Source: Gemmatimonadaceae bacterium (lineage in GTDB: Bacteria > Gemmatimonadota > Gemmatimonadetes > Gemmatimonadales > Gemmatimonadaceae). Taken from it: DNA of 12,315 nucleotides. Shown here piece after piece: positions 1 through 6,246 of the stretch. The translations under genes and the position numbers were made by a program. The stretch is from contig JANYKY010000085.1 in the NCBI GenBank assembly GCA_025357975.1, positions 1 through 12,315 of the forward strand. Reading direction: 5' to 3'. Position 1 is the first letter of the stretch; each line of letters begins with the position of its first letter. Under the pieces are notes generated by a model that did not search any database, was not told the origin of the DNA, and saw only the letters and a program-made list of their open reading frames with translations.

Positions 1-723
1 GAATGGCACCGGTTTGTCGCTGTCATCGGCATTGTAGGCGTAGTATACGAACATCGGCTTGCCGCGCACGTTCTCTCGCGGGACGAAGCCCCAGTACCGA
101 CTGTCCTTGGAGTTGTAGCGGCTATCGCCCATCATGAAATAGTGGCTCGCCGGGACGATGAACGGACCCCAGTTGTCATGCGTCGGCTGATCAGGTGCGG
201 CTCCGAACCGTGACGCCTTCAGACCGAACGGCTTCTCCCAATCCATGAGCGGATCGACCGAGTCGAATTCCTGTATACCGGTTGCGCCGAAACTTCGTCG
301 CTGGGGCACGCCGTTGACATACAACTGTCCCTTACGCATGAAAAGCGTATCGCCTGGCATCCCGATCAGGCGCTTCACGAGCGTGGGATTCGGATCCCAC
401 GGCTGATCTTTCTGCGTGGGCGACTTGAACACGACGACGTCGTTGTGCTCCGGATCTTTGTAGCCCGGCAGGTTGAAGTCCGTGAACGGCACGTGCGGGC
501 CATAGACGAGCTTGTTCACGAACAGCCAGTCACCAACGAGTAGCGTCGGGATCATGCTGCCCGACGGAATGCGGTACGCTTCGATGATCAGCGTGCGGAG
601 GAAAACAAAAAAGATCAAAGCGCTGAGCAGCGCCTTGAAATTTTCCCAGAAACGGCGCAGGCCTGAGGGCTGCGCAAAGGGGCGCGCTTGTTGAGCGCGC
701 CCCTTGCTCGACGTGACTGCCAA
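1..723 (-). CDS. lepB: Signal peptidase I (partial, C-terminus beyond window)
   Basis: Membrane serine protease that removes signal peptides from exported proteins at the outer face of the inner membrane. Translating the minus strand gives an N-terminal membrane segment (about residues 30-48), then the Ser motif SGSMIPTLLVGD with catalytic Ser56, the Lys motif LVKRLIGMPGD with catalytic Lys117, and the late box GDSRYNSKDSRYWG (about 199-212). All the diagnostic S26 boxes are therefore present; 241 codons are visible and only the end is missing. The only ordinary start codon in frame ahead of the membrane segment is TTG at 723-721. It lies 6 bases after the stop of the SWIB gene and has only a weak ribosome site, so translation is probably coupled to that gene. 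The first 20 codons contain a perfect inverted repeat. Function is near certain; the exact start is inferred. Confidence 0.93.
   Translation of the reverse strand, partial: MAVTSSKGRAQQARPFAQPSGLRRFWENFKALLSALIFFVFLRTLIIEAYRIPSGSMIPTLLVGDWLFVNKLVYGPHVPFTDFNLPGYKDPEHNDVVVFKSPTQKDQPWDPNPTLVKRLIGMPGDTLFMRKGQLYVNGVPQRRSFGATGIQEFDSVDPLMDWEKPFGLKASRFGAAPDQPTHDNWGPFIVPASHYFMMGDSRYNSKDSRYWGFVPRENVRGKPMFVYYAYNADDSDKPVPF
677..705 (-). repeat. Perfect 12-bp inverted repeat in the lepB leader codons
   Basis: Arms aaggggcgcgct (677-688) and agcgcgcccctt (694-705) are exact reverse complements around a 5-base loop. On the minus strand the stem is followed only by TTTGCGC, a poor U-tract, so it is an imperfect terminator. 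It sits between the SWIB stop and the lepB membrane segment, inside lepB if the TTG start is right. It could attenuate lepB, slow ribosomes or protect the upstream mRNA end; which of these is unknown. Confidence 0.7.
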
Positions 724-729
724 TGTGCT

Positions 730-1119
730 TTACTTGAGGTGCTTGTTTACGAGCCGTGTCATCTCGAACATGGAAACCTGCTTGCTCCCACCGAACACGG
801 GACGGAGGTTGTCGTCGGCGTTGATCATGCGACGATTTTTTGAATCCTGCAGATCCTTACGCTTGATGTAGTTCCAGAGTTTCTTGGTGACTTCGGTACG
901 CGGAATCGGAGTCGATCCGACCACTGCTGCGAGCTCCGGGCTCGGCTGCATCGGCTTCATGAAAGCTGCACTGGGCTGACGCTTTGTCGCTGACTTCTTT
1001 TTTGCGGGAGCCTTTTTAGCTGCGGCCTTTGTACCGGAGCTTTTTTTCGCCGTCGTCTTTTTGGCTGCTGACTTCGAGGACGACTTTTTCGCCGAGCTCT
1101 TCTTCTTCGCAGTTGCCAT
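730..1119 (-). CDS. SWIB/MDM2-domain protein with lysine-rich histone-H1-like tail
   Basis: Protein of 129 residues. Residues 1-48 are a low-complexity Lys/Ala/Ser tail (AKKKSSAKKSSSKSAAKK and similar), like histone H1 tails and bacterial H1-like nucleoid proteins. Residues about 55-129 form one complete SWIB domain, recognisable by LWNYIKRKDLQDSKNRRMI and the closing FEMTRLVNKHLK. SWIB domains in bacteria occur alone or fused to topoisomerase I (chlamydiae); the role is thought to be chromatin or DNA related but is not settled. The start at 1119 was chosen because the sequence AGGAG stands 6 bases ahead of ATGGCAACT; a longer frame to 1200 adds 27 residues unlike the family and has no comparable ribosome site. 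The basic tail suggests binding to DNA in the cytoplasm (inference). It lies between nfo and lepB, 6 bases before lepB. Confidence 0.92.
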   Translation of the reverse strand: MATAKKKSSAKKSSSKSAAKKTTAKKSSGTKAAAKKAPAKKKSATKRQPSAAFMKPMQPSPELAAVVGSTPIPRTEVTKKLWNYIKRKDLQDSKNRRMINADDNLRPVFGGSKQVSMFEMTRLVNKHLK

Positions 1120-1230
1120 CGGTTCTCCTGAGTGGTTAAATCGGCAGGGCTGATTCGCCGACGACGGTGCGTCGTCTCGCGAGGCAAAGTATAGCCGCAA
1201 AACGCAATTGCAAGGGGGAAATCGACAGAC

Positions 1231-2112
1231 TTACGAGAGAAGAAGCTCCATCATCTTCACGTCGTACGGGTCAGGAGCCGGATCGTCATCCCCGATGTCG
1301 TAGTTCTTCTGTGGTGTCTCGAGTATCAGGGGAACCCCATTGCTCCGCGAATCGGCCATCAGCCAGCGAAATGGTTTTTCGCCCACGGCGCCTTCGCCAA
1401 TCAACATATGCCGATCCTTGTTGGAGCCTAAGGCGCCCTCGCTGTCATTCAAGTGGAAAAAGGAAGGCGGCTCCCCTGTTTTTTCCTCGAACTCGTCGAT
1501 GATCGCGGTGAACATTTCTTTCGATTCGCTGACGTCATAGCCCGATGAAAAGAGGTGACACGTGTCCAGCCCGTAGCCAGTTCGGGGCCGCAGAGACTTG
1601 GGAACATGAGAGAGAATACCGGCGATTTCATCAGCGGTCTTACCCATCGTACGCCCTGCTCCAGCGGTATTCTCGATAAGAAGTCTCGTGTCCGAATCGG
1701 CTGCCTTCAGGGCCTGGACGATCGCTGCCGCAATTTTTTTCGCTGATTCTGATCGCTCGCTGTCTCCCGCCGAGCCAGAGTGAAAGCAAACGCAGCCTAC
1801 ACCGAGGGCGCTCGAGCGCTCCATCTCTTTTGCAAGACCAGCCGCTGCGCGAAGCCATTTTGCGTCGTCCGGCGTCGCAACACTGAGCACATAGGCTGCG
1901 TGAACCACAACATTCTCAGGCTTGATTTTTGTTTCCGCGAGGGCCGACTTGAAACGCTCGACCCGTTCCGGCTTTATCGAAACCTTGTCGCCGTAGTATT
2001 TCGGAATTGCGGTGAAGAGCTGCATCGCGGTCATCCCCGCGTTGCCGGCTCGCTTCACAGCCATGTGAATGCCGCCGTTATTAATCGTATGGGCGCCGAG
2101 GTACTTGGGCAT
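1231..2112 (-). CDS. nfo: Deoxyribonuclease IV (AP endonuclease family 2)
   Basis: Repairs DNA by cutting 5' of abasic sites and clearing blocked 3' ends in base-excision repair; a TIM-barrel enzyme with three metal ions, normally zinc. The 293-residue length is close to the family norm. All nine metal ligands known from E. coli Nfo can be placed: His71, His111, Glu147, Asp183, His186, His220, Asp233, His235 and Glu265. The signatures GLDTCHLFSSGYD, HLNDSEGALGSNKDRH and LILETP are intact. The start MPKYLGAHT fits family N-termini, although no strong ribosome site is visible ahead of it. It follows the terminator of the outer-membrane gene, so it probably has its own promoter in the short gap. 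About 110 bases separate it from the SWIB gene downstream, so these two need not share a transcript. Confidence 0.96.
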   Translation of the reverse strand: MPKYLGAHTINNGGIHMAVKRAGNAGMTAMQLFTAIPKYYGDKVSIKPERVERFKSALAETKIKPENVVVHAAYVLSVATPDDAKWLRAAAGLAKEMERSSALGVGCVCFHSGSAGDSERSESAKKIAAAIVQALKAADSDTRLLIENTAGAGRTMGKTADEIAGILSHVPKSLRPRTGYGLDTCHLFSSGYDVSESKEMFTAIIDEFEEKTGEPPSFFHLNDSEGALGSNKDRHMLIGEGAVGEKPFRWLMADSRSNGVPLILETPQKNYDIGDDDPAPDPYDVKMMELLLS

Positions 2113-2140
2113 GGTCGAGTTTGAGGCAGGAAGTGTGCTT

Positions 2141-2176
2141 GGAACGAAAGAAGGCCAGCACCGTTAAGTGCCGGCC
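2141..2176 (-). terminator. Rho-independent terminator after the beta-barrel gene
   Basis: On the minus strand, GGCCGGCAC (2176-2168) pairs with GTGCTGGCC (2161-2153) around a 6-base loop. In RNA this is a 9-bp GC-rich stem with one G-U pair, and it is followed directly by TTCTTTCGTT. It lies 25 bases after the stop of the barrel gene and separates it from nfo. Confidence 0.75.
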
Positions 2177-2200
2177 CTCCGCTCGATGCGAGTGTGGATC

Positions 2201-2758
2201 TTAGTGGAAGACGATTCCAACTGAGATGGGAACCATGCTGGTCGCACCCCCGTCAGTGAAGATGTGGTGATATCTCGCCTCGACGAACGCGCTAAACCCT
2301 GAGAGTGGAAAGCTGAGACCGCCGCCTCCATTCAAGCCGAACTTGTTGGAAGAATTATCGGTGCAATCGGTGCAGCCCACACTGAGATGGTAGAAACCCA
2401 CACCGCCAATGACATACGGGGTAATCTGAGCACCGGGGCCCATTCCGAACATATAGACACCGTTGACAGTTCCCGCGAGGATGTTCGCCGTTGTACCGCC
2501 ACCCTTCTCTGAAAAGCGATGATAGACAACGTCGCCCCTGATTCCGATCGGCACTTCCGGCCCGGTATACTGTATCAGGCCGCCAACGTGATAACCCAGG
2601 TCCACTGCATCACCAAAATCTCCGGTAGCCTTTGTCGCTCCGGCTGTGATGCCGAAAGCGATGGGACTTGCTTGAGCTTGCGCAGTGCGCGCAACTACGG
2701 TCGAAACGGTCAGACCTGCCGCAACCAGAAAAACCCCTACCCGGCTCGCGTTTCTCAT
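2201..2758 (-). CDS. Small outer-membrane beta-barrel protein
   Basis: A 185-residue exported protein with a Sec signal peptide (hydrophobic stretch about 7-22, likely cleavage after the AQA ending at residue 28). The mature part alternates short hydrophobic/aromatic strands with Gly-rich turns, for example GYHVGGLIQYTG and AFVEARYHHIF. It ends in a hydrophobic strand closing with VFH, as in the OmpA/OmpX-like 8-stranded barrel superfamily (OMP_b-brl type). The length fits a lone 8-strand barrel without an OmpA C-terminal domain. One surface-loop candidate holds a CTDC motif (Cys129, Cys132), probably a disulfide. AAGAGG stands shortly upstream of the ATG. The terminator at 2141-2176 ends its transcript. 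It lies 125 bases after the lipoprotein gene, so they may be co-transcribed. Specific ligand or function unknown. Confidence 0.82.
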   Translation of the reverse strand: MRNASRVGVFLVAAGLTVSTVVARTAQAQASPIAFGITAGATKATGDFGDAVDLGYHVGGLIQYTGPEVPIGIRGDVVYHRFSEKGGGTTANILAGTVNGVYMFGMGPGAQITPYVIGGVGFYHLSVGCTDCTDNSSNKFGLNGGGGLSFPLSGFSAFVEARYHHIFTDGGATSMVPISVGIVFH

Positions 2759-2854
2759 TCATGCCTCTTGGTTAATGTTGACAACGGGACAGACAAGCCG
2801 CGCAAAGATGCGGCGATACCTGTCATCGTGCGAAAGTACGTATAACTACGCCAA

Positions 2855-2928
2855 GCGCAACGAGATCGTTGCAAATGCATTCGTTAGCGCCAGGCGCCGC
2901 CCTTGAAACCGCGCCTCGTTGCGCTAAC
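2855..2928 (-). repeat. Overlapping inverted repeats between lipoprotein and barrel genes
   Basis: gcgcaacgag (2855-2864) is the exact reverse complement of ctcgttgcgc (2915-2924). gttagcgc (2883-2890) is the reverse complement of gcgctaac (2921-2928). The two right-hand arms overlap, so in the minus-strand RNA the two stems exclude each other. A third palindrome, GCAACGA-ga-TCGTTGC, occupies 2857-2872. No U-tract follows on the minus strand. The elements straddle the lipoprotein stop codon and lie about 100-170 bases ahead of the barrel start, where they could act as an attenuator, mRNA stabiliser or operator. Confidence 0.5.
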
Positions 2929-3624
2929 TGCTGGATTGGCCGAGTACTCACTCCACCACAAGTACACGGAGTCGTTCGAGACGCGCACAGCGGGCTGCCT
3001 TGCCCGCCCGTCGCTCGACGTCGCCTGCATTCGCGCCTCGAACAAGTGTCCCATCGTTTTTGAAAATGCGACGCCAATCATCGGCTCGTCCGAGTTTGGA
3101 TCCTCGTAGGCGACGGCCACTCTATTGCGACGACTCGCGACACTTACGCGCGACGGATTCTTTCCAAAGACAATCGGCACTGGTGCATGGAAAGTTGAGG
3201 CGCTATCCATCGAATGCGCGAAGAATACTCCTGCGCCGGCCGCGGGTTCGAGGAAATAGGCGAGATGCACGTAGCCGGTGGATGTATCAGCGCCGATCGC
3301 GGGTGCGGGACGTTCGCAGCCTCGCCTGCTATGATCCGTCGAATCGGCGACAACTGGTCGATCCCAGATGATGCCGTCGGTCGACCTGGCCACCATCAAT
3401 GCTGCGCTGCTGTCAGCGCGAACTTTCCACCACGCCGAGTATGTGAATTTTCCGGATGACGCGACGCGAACCGAGGAGGGACACGACGAATCTGGAATTG
3501 TTTGCGCCTTGAGATCGAGAGGGGGAGGGTTGCCGGCGCCAATTATCGCGTCACCCCATTTCACGGGTTCTTGCTGACACGCCGTGAACACGCAGAGAAG
3601 CAGGAATAGGCAGGGTGCACGCAT
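2884..3624 (-). CDS. Lipoprotein with sialidase-like (BNR/Asp-box) repeats
   Basis: A 246-residue protein. Residues 1-16 are a lipoprotein signal peptide with lipobox FTAC, so Cys16 should be lipidated and the protein anchored in the membrane. Two Asp-box-like motifs characteristic of sialidase-type beta-propellers are visible: STDGIIWDRP at 81-90 (one residue shorter than the consensus) and SMDSASTF at 138-145 (S-x-D-x-A-x-T-F). Repeated VHLAYFL, VAVAYEDP and VYLWWSEY strands fit propeller blades. At this length only about four blades are likely, short of the six in true sialidases. I see no evidence for sialidase catalysis; a binding or structural role is just as likely. The start follows the lipoprotein signal; no strong ribosome site is visible. 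It is divergent from pruA. Confidence 0.75.
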   Translation of the reverse strand: MRAPCLFLLLCVFTACQQEPVKWGDAIIGAGNPPPLDLKAQTIPDSSCPSSVRVASSGKFTYSAWWKVRADSSAALMVARSTDGIIWDRPVVADSTDHSRRGCERPAPAIGADTSTGYVHLAYFLEPAAGAGVFFAHSMDSASTFHAPVPIVFGKNPSRVSVASRRNRVAVAYEDPNSDEPMIGVAFSKTMGHLFEARMQATSSDGRARQPAVRVSNDSVYLWWSEYSANPAVSATRRGFKGGAWR

Positions 3625-3716
3625 CGTGCATCAAAGCTAAACGTCGAAGACAGCGGTCCTTATTTTTCGGCCCGTTTTGCGGCGTGCGTCTGGTTCCTTG
3701 TACCCTCCAGCCGGGT

Positions 3717-3754
3717 ATCTTTGAACCTGGAAAGCCACAACAAGAGGATTCTGC
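3717..3754 (+). promoter_or_regulatory. pruA leader with ribosome-binding site
   Basis: The sequence AAGAGGATTCTGC immediately before the ATG provides a Shine-Dalgarno match (AGAGG) at good spacing and fixes the pruA start, which matters because the first 45 residues are not conserved. The 130-base divergent gap upstream (3625-3754) must hold promoters for pruA and the lipoprotein gene, but I could not assign convincing -35/-10 boxes. Confidence 0.6.
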
Positions 3755-5494
3755 ATGTCCGCCTCGACCGTCCGTCCGGCCACCGCGCCGGCGAAACAAA
3801 GCAACTCTGACAAAGAAGAGCACGCGGCGTTCTCTCCCGCTCCAGCTCATTCCAATACTCCGGGATCGGGATTCAACGGAAACCGACGCGTTCCAATCCC
3901 CGTCAACGAGCCCGTGAAAAGTTATGCGCCGGGATCACCGGAACGCGCATCGCTCAAGGATCGCCTCAAGTCCATGGCGGCCGAGCGCGTCGATATTCCG
4001 GCGATCATCGGTGGCAAGGAAATTCGAAGCGGTGAGCTGGCACAGTCGGTGATGCCGCACAACCACAAACACGTTCTCGCGGACTGGCACAAGACAACCG
4101 CCGCGGATGTGGATCGCGCAATTGGTGCATCACGCGACGCGGCTCGCGAATGGGCAAACTGGTCGTGGGAAGATAGAGCGGCCGTCTTCCTGAAAGCGGC
4201 AGAGCTTCTAACCACAACGTGGCGGGCGACTATCAACGCCTCCACGATGCTTGGGCAGTCTAAAACGGCGTTCCAGGCCGAGATCGATTCTGCATGCGAG
4301 CTGATCGATTTCTGGAGATTCAATCCGCATTACGCTCAGCAGCTTTATGATGAGCAACCGCTCAGCGATCACACGATGTGGAACCAGCTCGATTATCGCG
4401 GACTCGAAGGGTTCGTGTATGCGGTGACGCCGTTCAACTTCACGTCGATTGCAGGAAATCTCCCAACCGCTCCGGCGTTGATGGGGAACACGGTGATATG
4501 GAAGCCTGCCTCGAGCGCGATGTTGTCTGCGTATTACCTGATGAAGCTGCTCGAAGAAGCTGGATTGCCGCCCGGAGTCATCAACTTCGTTCCTGGCGAT
4601 GCGGGAATGATCTCCGACAAGCTGCTCGCGCATCGTGATCTCGCCGGCGTGCATTTCACCGGTAGCACGAGCGTTTTCAACAACATGTGGAAGACGATCG
4701 GCGCGAGCATGTCGAACTATCGCTCGTATCCGCGCATTGTCGGCGAAACTGGTGGCAAGGATTTCATTGTCGCTCACGCATCGGCCGATCCAGTCGCTCT
4801 CTCAGTCGCCATAGCGAGAGGCGGATTCGAGTACCAGGGACAGAAGTGCTCGGCCGCCAGTCGCGTGTACGTACCGGAATCGATCTGGCCGGAAGTTCGC
4901 GACCGCACTGCAGCCATCATGAAGGAGATCAAGATGGGCGATCCTGCTGATTTCAGGAATTTCATGGGTGCGGTGATCGACAAGCGTGCGTTCGACAAGA
5001 TCGGCGAGTACGTCACGCATGGCCGCTCGAATGCGAAGATCATAGCGGGCGGTGGAGTAAAAGGCGACGAAGGCTACTTCATCGAGCCGACGCTGGTCGA
5101 GACGCACGACCCGTCGTACAAGCTGCTTTGCGAGGAGATTTTTGGCCCGGTGGTCACTGCCCACGTCTACGATGACTCGAAGTACGAAGAGACGTTGAGA
5201 ATTGTCGATCAGACATCACCGTACGCACTGACGGGCGCGGTATTCGCTCGCGATCGCGCGGCGGTTCGCATGGCTCAGGTCGCATTGCGAAACGCTGCTG
5301 GAAATTTCTACGTGAATGACAAGCCGACCGGTGCAGTCGTCGGACAGCAGCCGTTTGGCGGAGCGAGAGGTTCGGGTACTAACGACAAAGCCGGATCCAA
5401 GCTGAATCTTACGCGCTGGGTGAGCGCGAGAAACATCAAGGAGACGTTTTCGCCGCCGCTCGACTACAAGTACGCCTTTATGGCCGAGGAGTAG
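3755..5494 (+). CDS. pruA: L-glutamate gamma-semialdehyde (P5C) dehydrogenase, ALDH4 type
   Basis: Second step of proline breakdown: oxidises glutamate gamma-semialdehyde, in equilibrium with pyrroline-5-carboxylate, to glutamate with NAD+. The protein has 579 residues. The aldehyde dehydrogenase core runs from about 80 to 560 and shows TPFNFTSIAGN with Asn228, Lys250 in WKPASS, the FTGST nucleotide-binding turn, Glu331 in GETGGKD and catalytic Cys365 in GQKCSAASR. The segment NEPVKSYAPGSPER and the overall order match the single-domain ALDH4 group that includes mitochondrial ALDH4A1, not the bifunctional PutA. Residues 1-45 are an unusual Ala/Ser/Pro-rich extension ahead of the conserved core. 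AGAGG lies 7-8 bases before the ATG at 3755, supporting that start. No proline dehydrogenase gene is in the window. The last codons are duplicated at 6042-6062. Confidence 0.95.
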   Translation: MSASTVRPATAPAKQSNSDKEEHAAFSPAPAHSNTPGSGFNGNRRVPIPVNEPVKSYAPGSPERASLKDRLKSMAAERVDIPAIIGGKEIRSGELAQSVMPHNHKHVLADWHKTTAADVDRAIGASRDAAREWANWSWEDRAAVFLKAAELLTTTWRATINASTMLGQSKTAFQAEIDSACELIDFWRFNPHYAQQLYDEQPLSDHTMWNQLDYRGLEGFVYAVTPFNFTSIAGNLPTAPALMGNTVIWKPASSAMLSAYYLMKLLEEAGLPPGVINFVPGDAGMISDKLLAHRDLAGVHFTGSTSVFNNMWKTIGASMSNYRSYPRIVGETGGKDFIVAHASADPVALSVAIARGGFEYQGQKCSAASRVYVPESIWPEVRDRTAAIMKEIKMGDPADFRNFMGAVIDKRAFDKIGEYVTHGRSNAKIIAGGGVKGDEGYFIEPTLVETHDPSYKLLCEEIFGPVVTAHVYDDSKYEETLRIVDQTSPYALTGAVFARDRAAVRMAQVALRNAAGNFYVNDKPTGAVVGQQPFGGARGSGTNDKAGSKLNLTRWVSARNIKETFSPPLDYKYAFMAEE

Positions 5495-5496
5495 CG
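5476..5496 (+). repeat. Direct repeat copy 1: end of pruA
   Basis: Covers the last codons of pruA (Phe-Met-Ala-Glu-Glu-stop) plus two bases. It matches 6042-6062 at 20 of 21 positions. The core atggccgaggagtagcg is identical in both copies, and the single difference is the synonymous change TTT versus TTC. Confidence 0.9.
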
Positions 5497-5532
5497 AACA
5501 AGACGTTCACTGACTCTGCTACAGCTTGCTAA

Positions 5533-5979
5533 CTAGTGCCACCGGCTGATCACGAGTCCAGCCAGCCCCCCGAGGAATGCTCCCGAGAGAGCAAACCCGA
5601 ACGTGCCGAATCCGTTGTGATCACACGCATAGTTCGGCGACGTAGCACACGAACTCGGGGCGCCGACCGTTTCGTGTCCTATGAAAGCTCCCAACGCTCC
5701 GCCGATGACGGCCCCAATAATAATTGGGCGAACTGATGACGAGTGGCGACGGTCCGTTTCTGCAGGCAAGACGGCCGGCTTTTGTGGATAGCCGGTCATT
5801 TGAACAACGCTAAGTGATGTAATCGGAAAACTTGTCGAAGCCTTCCCAGTCGAATCCGGCTGTTGAGCCTTGGCCGCAGCGCACGGCAGAACAATGCCGA
5901 GTATTACAATCAGAATTACCCTTGACCCTTGAATTGCACGGTGAAGCGAGACGTTCTTGCCAAGAAATAGCTTTCGCAT
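5533..5979 (-). CDS. Small exported protein with glycine-rich membrane segments
   Basis: A 148-residue protein. Residues 20-38 form a signal sequence or membrane segment ending AAAKA, with possible cleavage after residue 38. Two glycine-rich hydrophobic stretches follow: PIIIGAVIGGALGAFIG at 85-101 and FGFALSGAFLGGLAGLVIS at about 127-145, with G-x-x-x-G spacing typical of glycine-zipper membrane proteins. Two cysteines (111 and 119) lie in the loop between them and could form a disulfide. The start at 5979 is set by AGGAGG four bases ahead of ATGCGAAAG; an upstream in-frame ATG at 6009 has nothing similar. It is convergent with pruA, with 38 bases between the stops, and is flanked on both sides by the 21-bp repeat, which suggests it arrived or was moved as a unit. 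Function unknown. Confidence 0.72.
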   Translation of the reverse strand: MRKLFLGKNVSLHRAIQGSRVILIVILGIVLPCAAAKAQQPDSTGKASTSFPITSLSVVQMTGYPQKPAVLPAETDRRHSSSVRPIIIGAVIGGALGAFIGHETVGAPSSCATSPNYACDHNGFGTFGFALSGAFLGGLAGLVISRWH

Positions 5980-6041
5980 TTGGCCTCCTGACGTGACCCC
6001 CATCCGCATAGTACATGCTACAATTGCTGATGATCGGATTT

Positions 6042-6062
6042 CTTCATGGCCGAGGAGTAGCG
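6042..6062 (+). repeat. Direct repeat copy 2: displaced end of pruA
   Basis: Second copy of the pruA 3' end, still encoding Phe-Met-Ala-Glu-Glu-stop in one frame, but with no aldehyde dehydrogenase sequence before it. It ends one base before the stop codon of the truncated toxin gene (6064-6066). Together with copy 1 it brackets about 545 bases holding the small envelope gene. Confidence 0.9.
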
Positions 6063-6063
6063 C

Positions 6064-6246
6064 TCAGACGCGCCGAAGTTGGCCGCGAACTACGGGGTAG
6101 CCCTCCGGCGCTTTCGCGACATGCGATAGGGCTTTGTCGACCGCGTCGAGGAAACCGTCGGCCGCTGATGGTGAATTATTCAGGTACCACGCGAAAGCCG
6201 AATCGATTTCGCGTCGTGCCTCGGCACGAACGCGTACGCGCTGCAT
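6064..6246 (-). pseudogene. RelE/ParE-type toxin, 3'-truncated
   Basis: Sixty residues matching the N-terminal two thirds of the ParE/RelE-type 'plasmid stabilisation' toxins: the opening VRVRAEARREI, the helix pair with FAWYLNN and FLDAVDKALSHVAKAPEGYP, then VVRGQLRRV and a stop. Family members normally continue for about 30 more residues (a strand of RRFPYxVYY type and a terminal VLAVxHGRR), where residues needed for activity lie. That part is absent in all three minus-strand frames beyond the stop. The break falls directly at the duplicated pruA tail (6042-6062), so the gene was probably cut by that rearrangement. Its ATG directly abuts the antitoxin stop (TAG then ATG), the normal coupled layout. 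It is probably inactive as a toxin; the possibility that a short form still binds the antitoxin is inference only. Confidence 0.8.

Noticed and set aside
957..1187. An Arg-rich minus-strand open frame overlapping the SWIB tail
   Set aside because: It is the lysine-tail codons read in another frame; the frame with the SWIB domain and AGGAG site is the real one.
3677..3704. TTGCGG and TGTACC, 16 bases apart, as a sigma-70 promoter for pruA
   Set aside because: Both boxes match the consensus poorly, and promoter consensus for this lineage is not known to me, so it is no better than chance.
4208..4777. A 189-codon minus-strand open frame within pruA
   Set aside because: Lies wholly inside the conserved aldehyde dehydrogenase coding region and has shadow-frame composition.
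5495..5532. Possible bidirectional terminator between pruA and the small envelope gene
   Set aside because: Only a 4-bp stem (gaac/gttc) is present and there is no U-tract on either strand.
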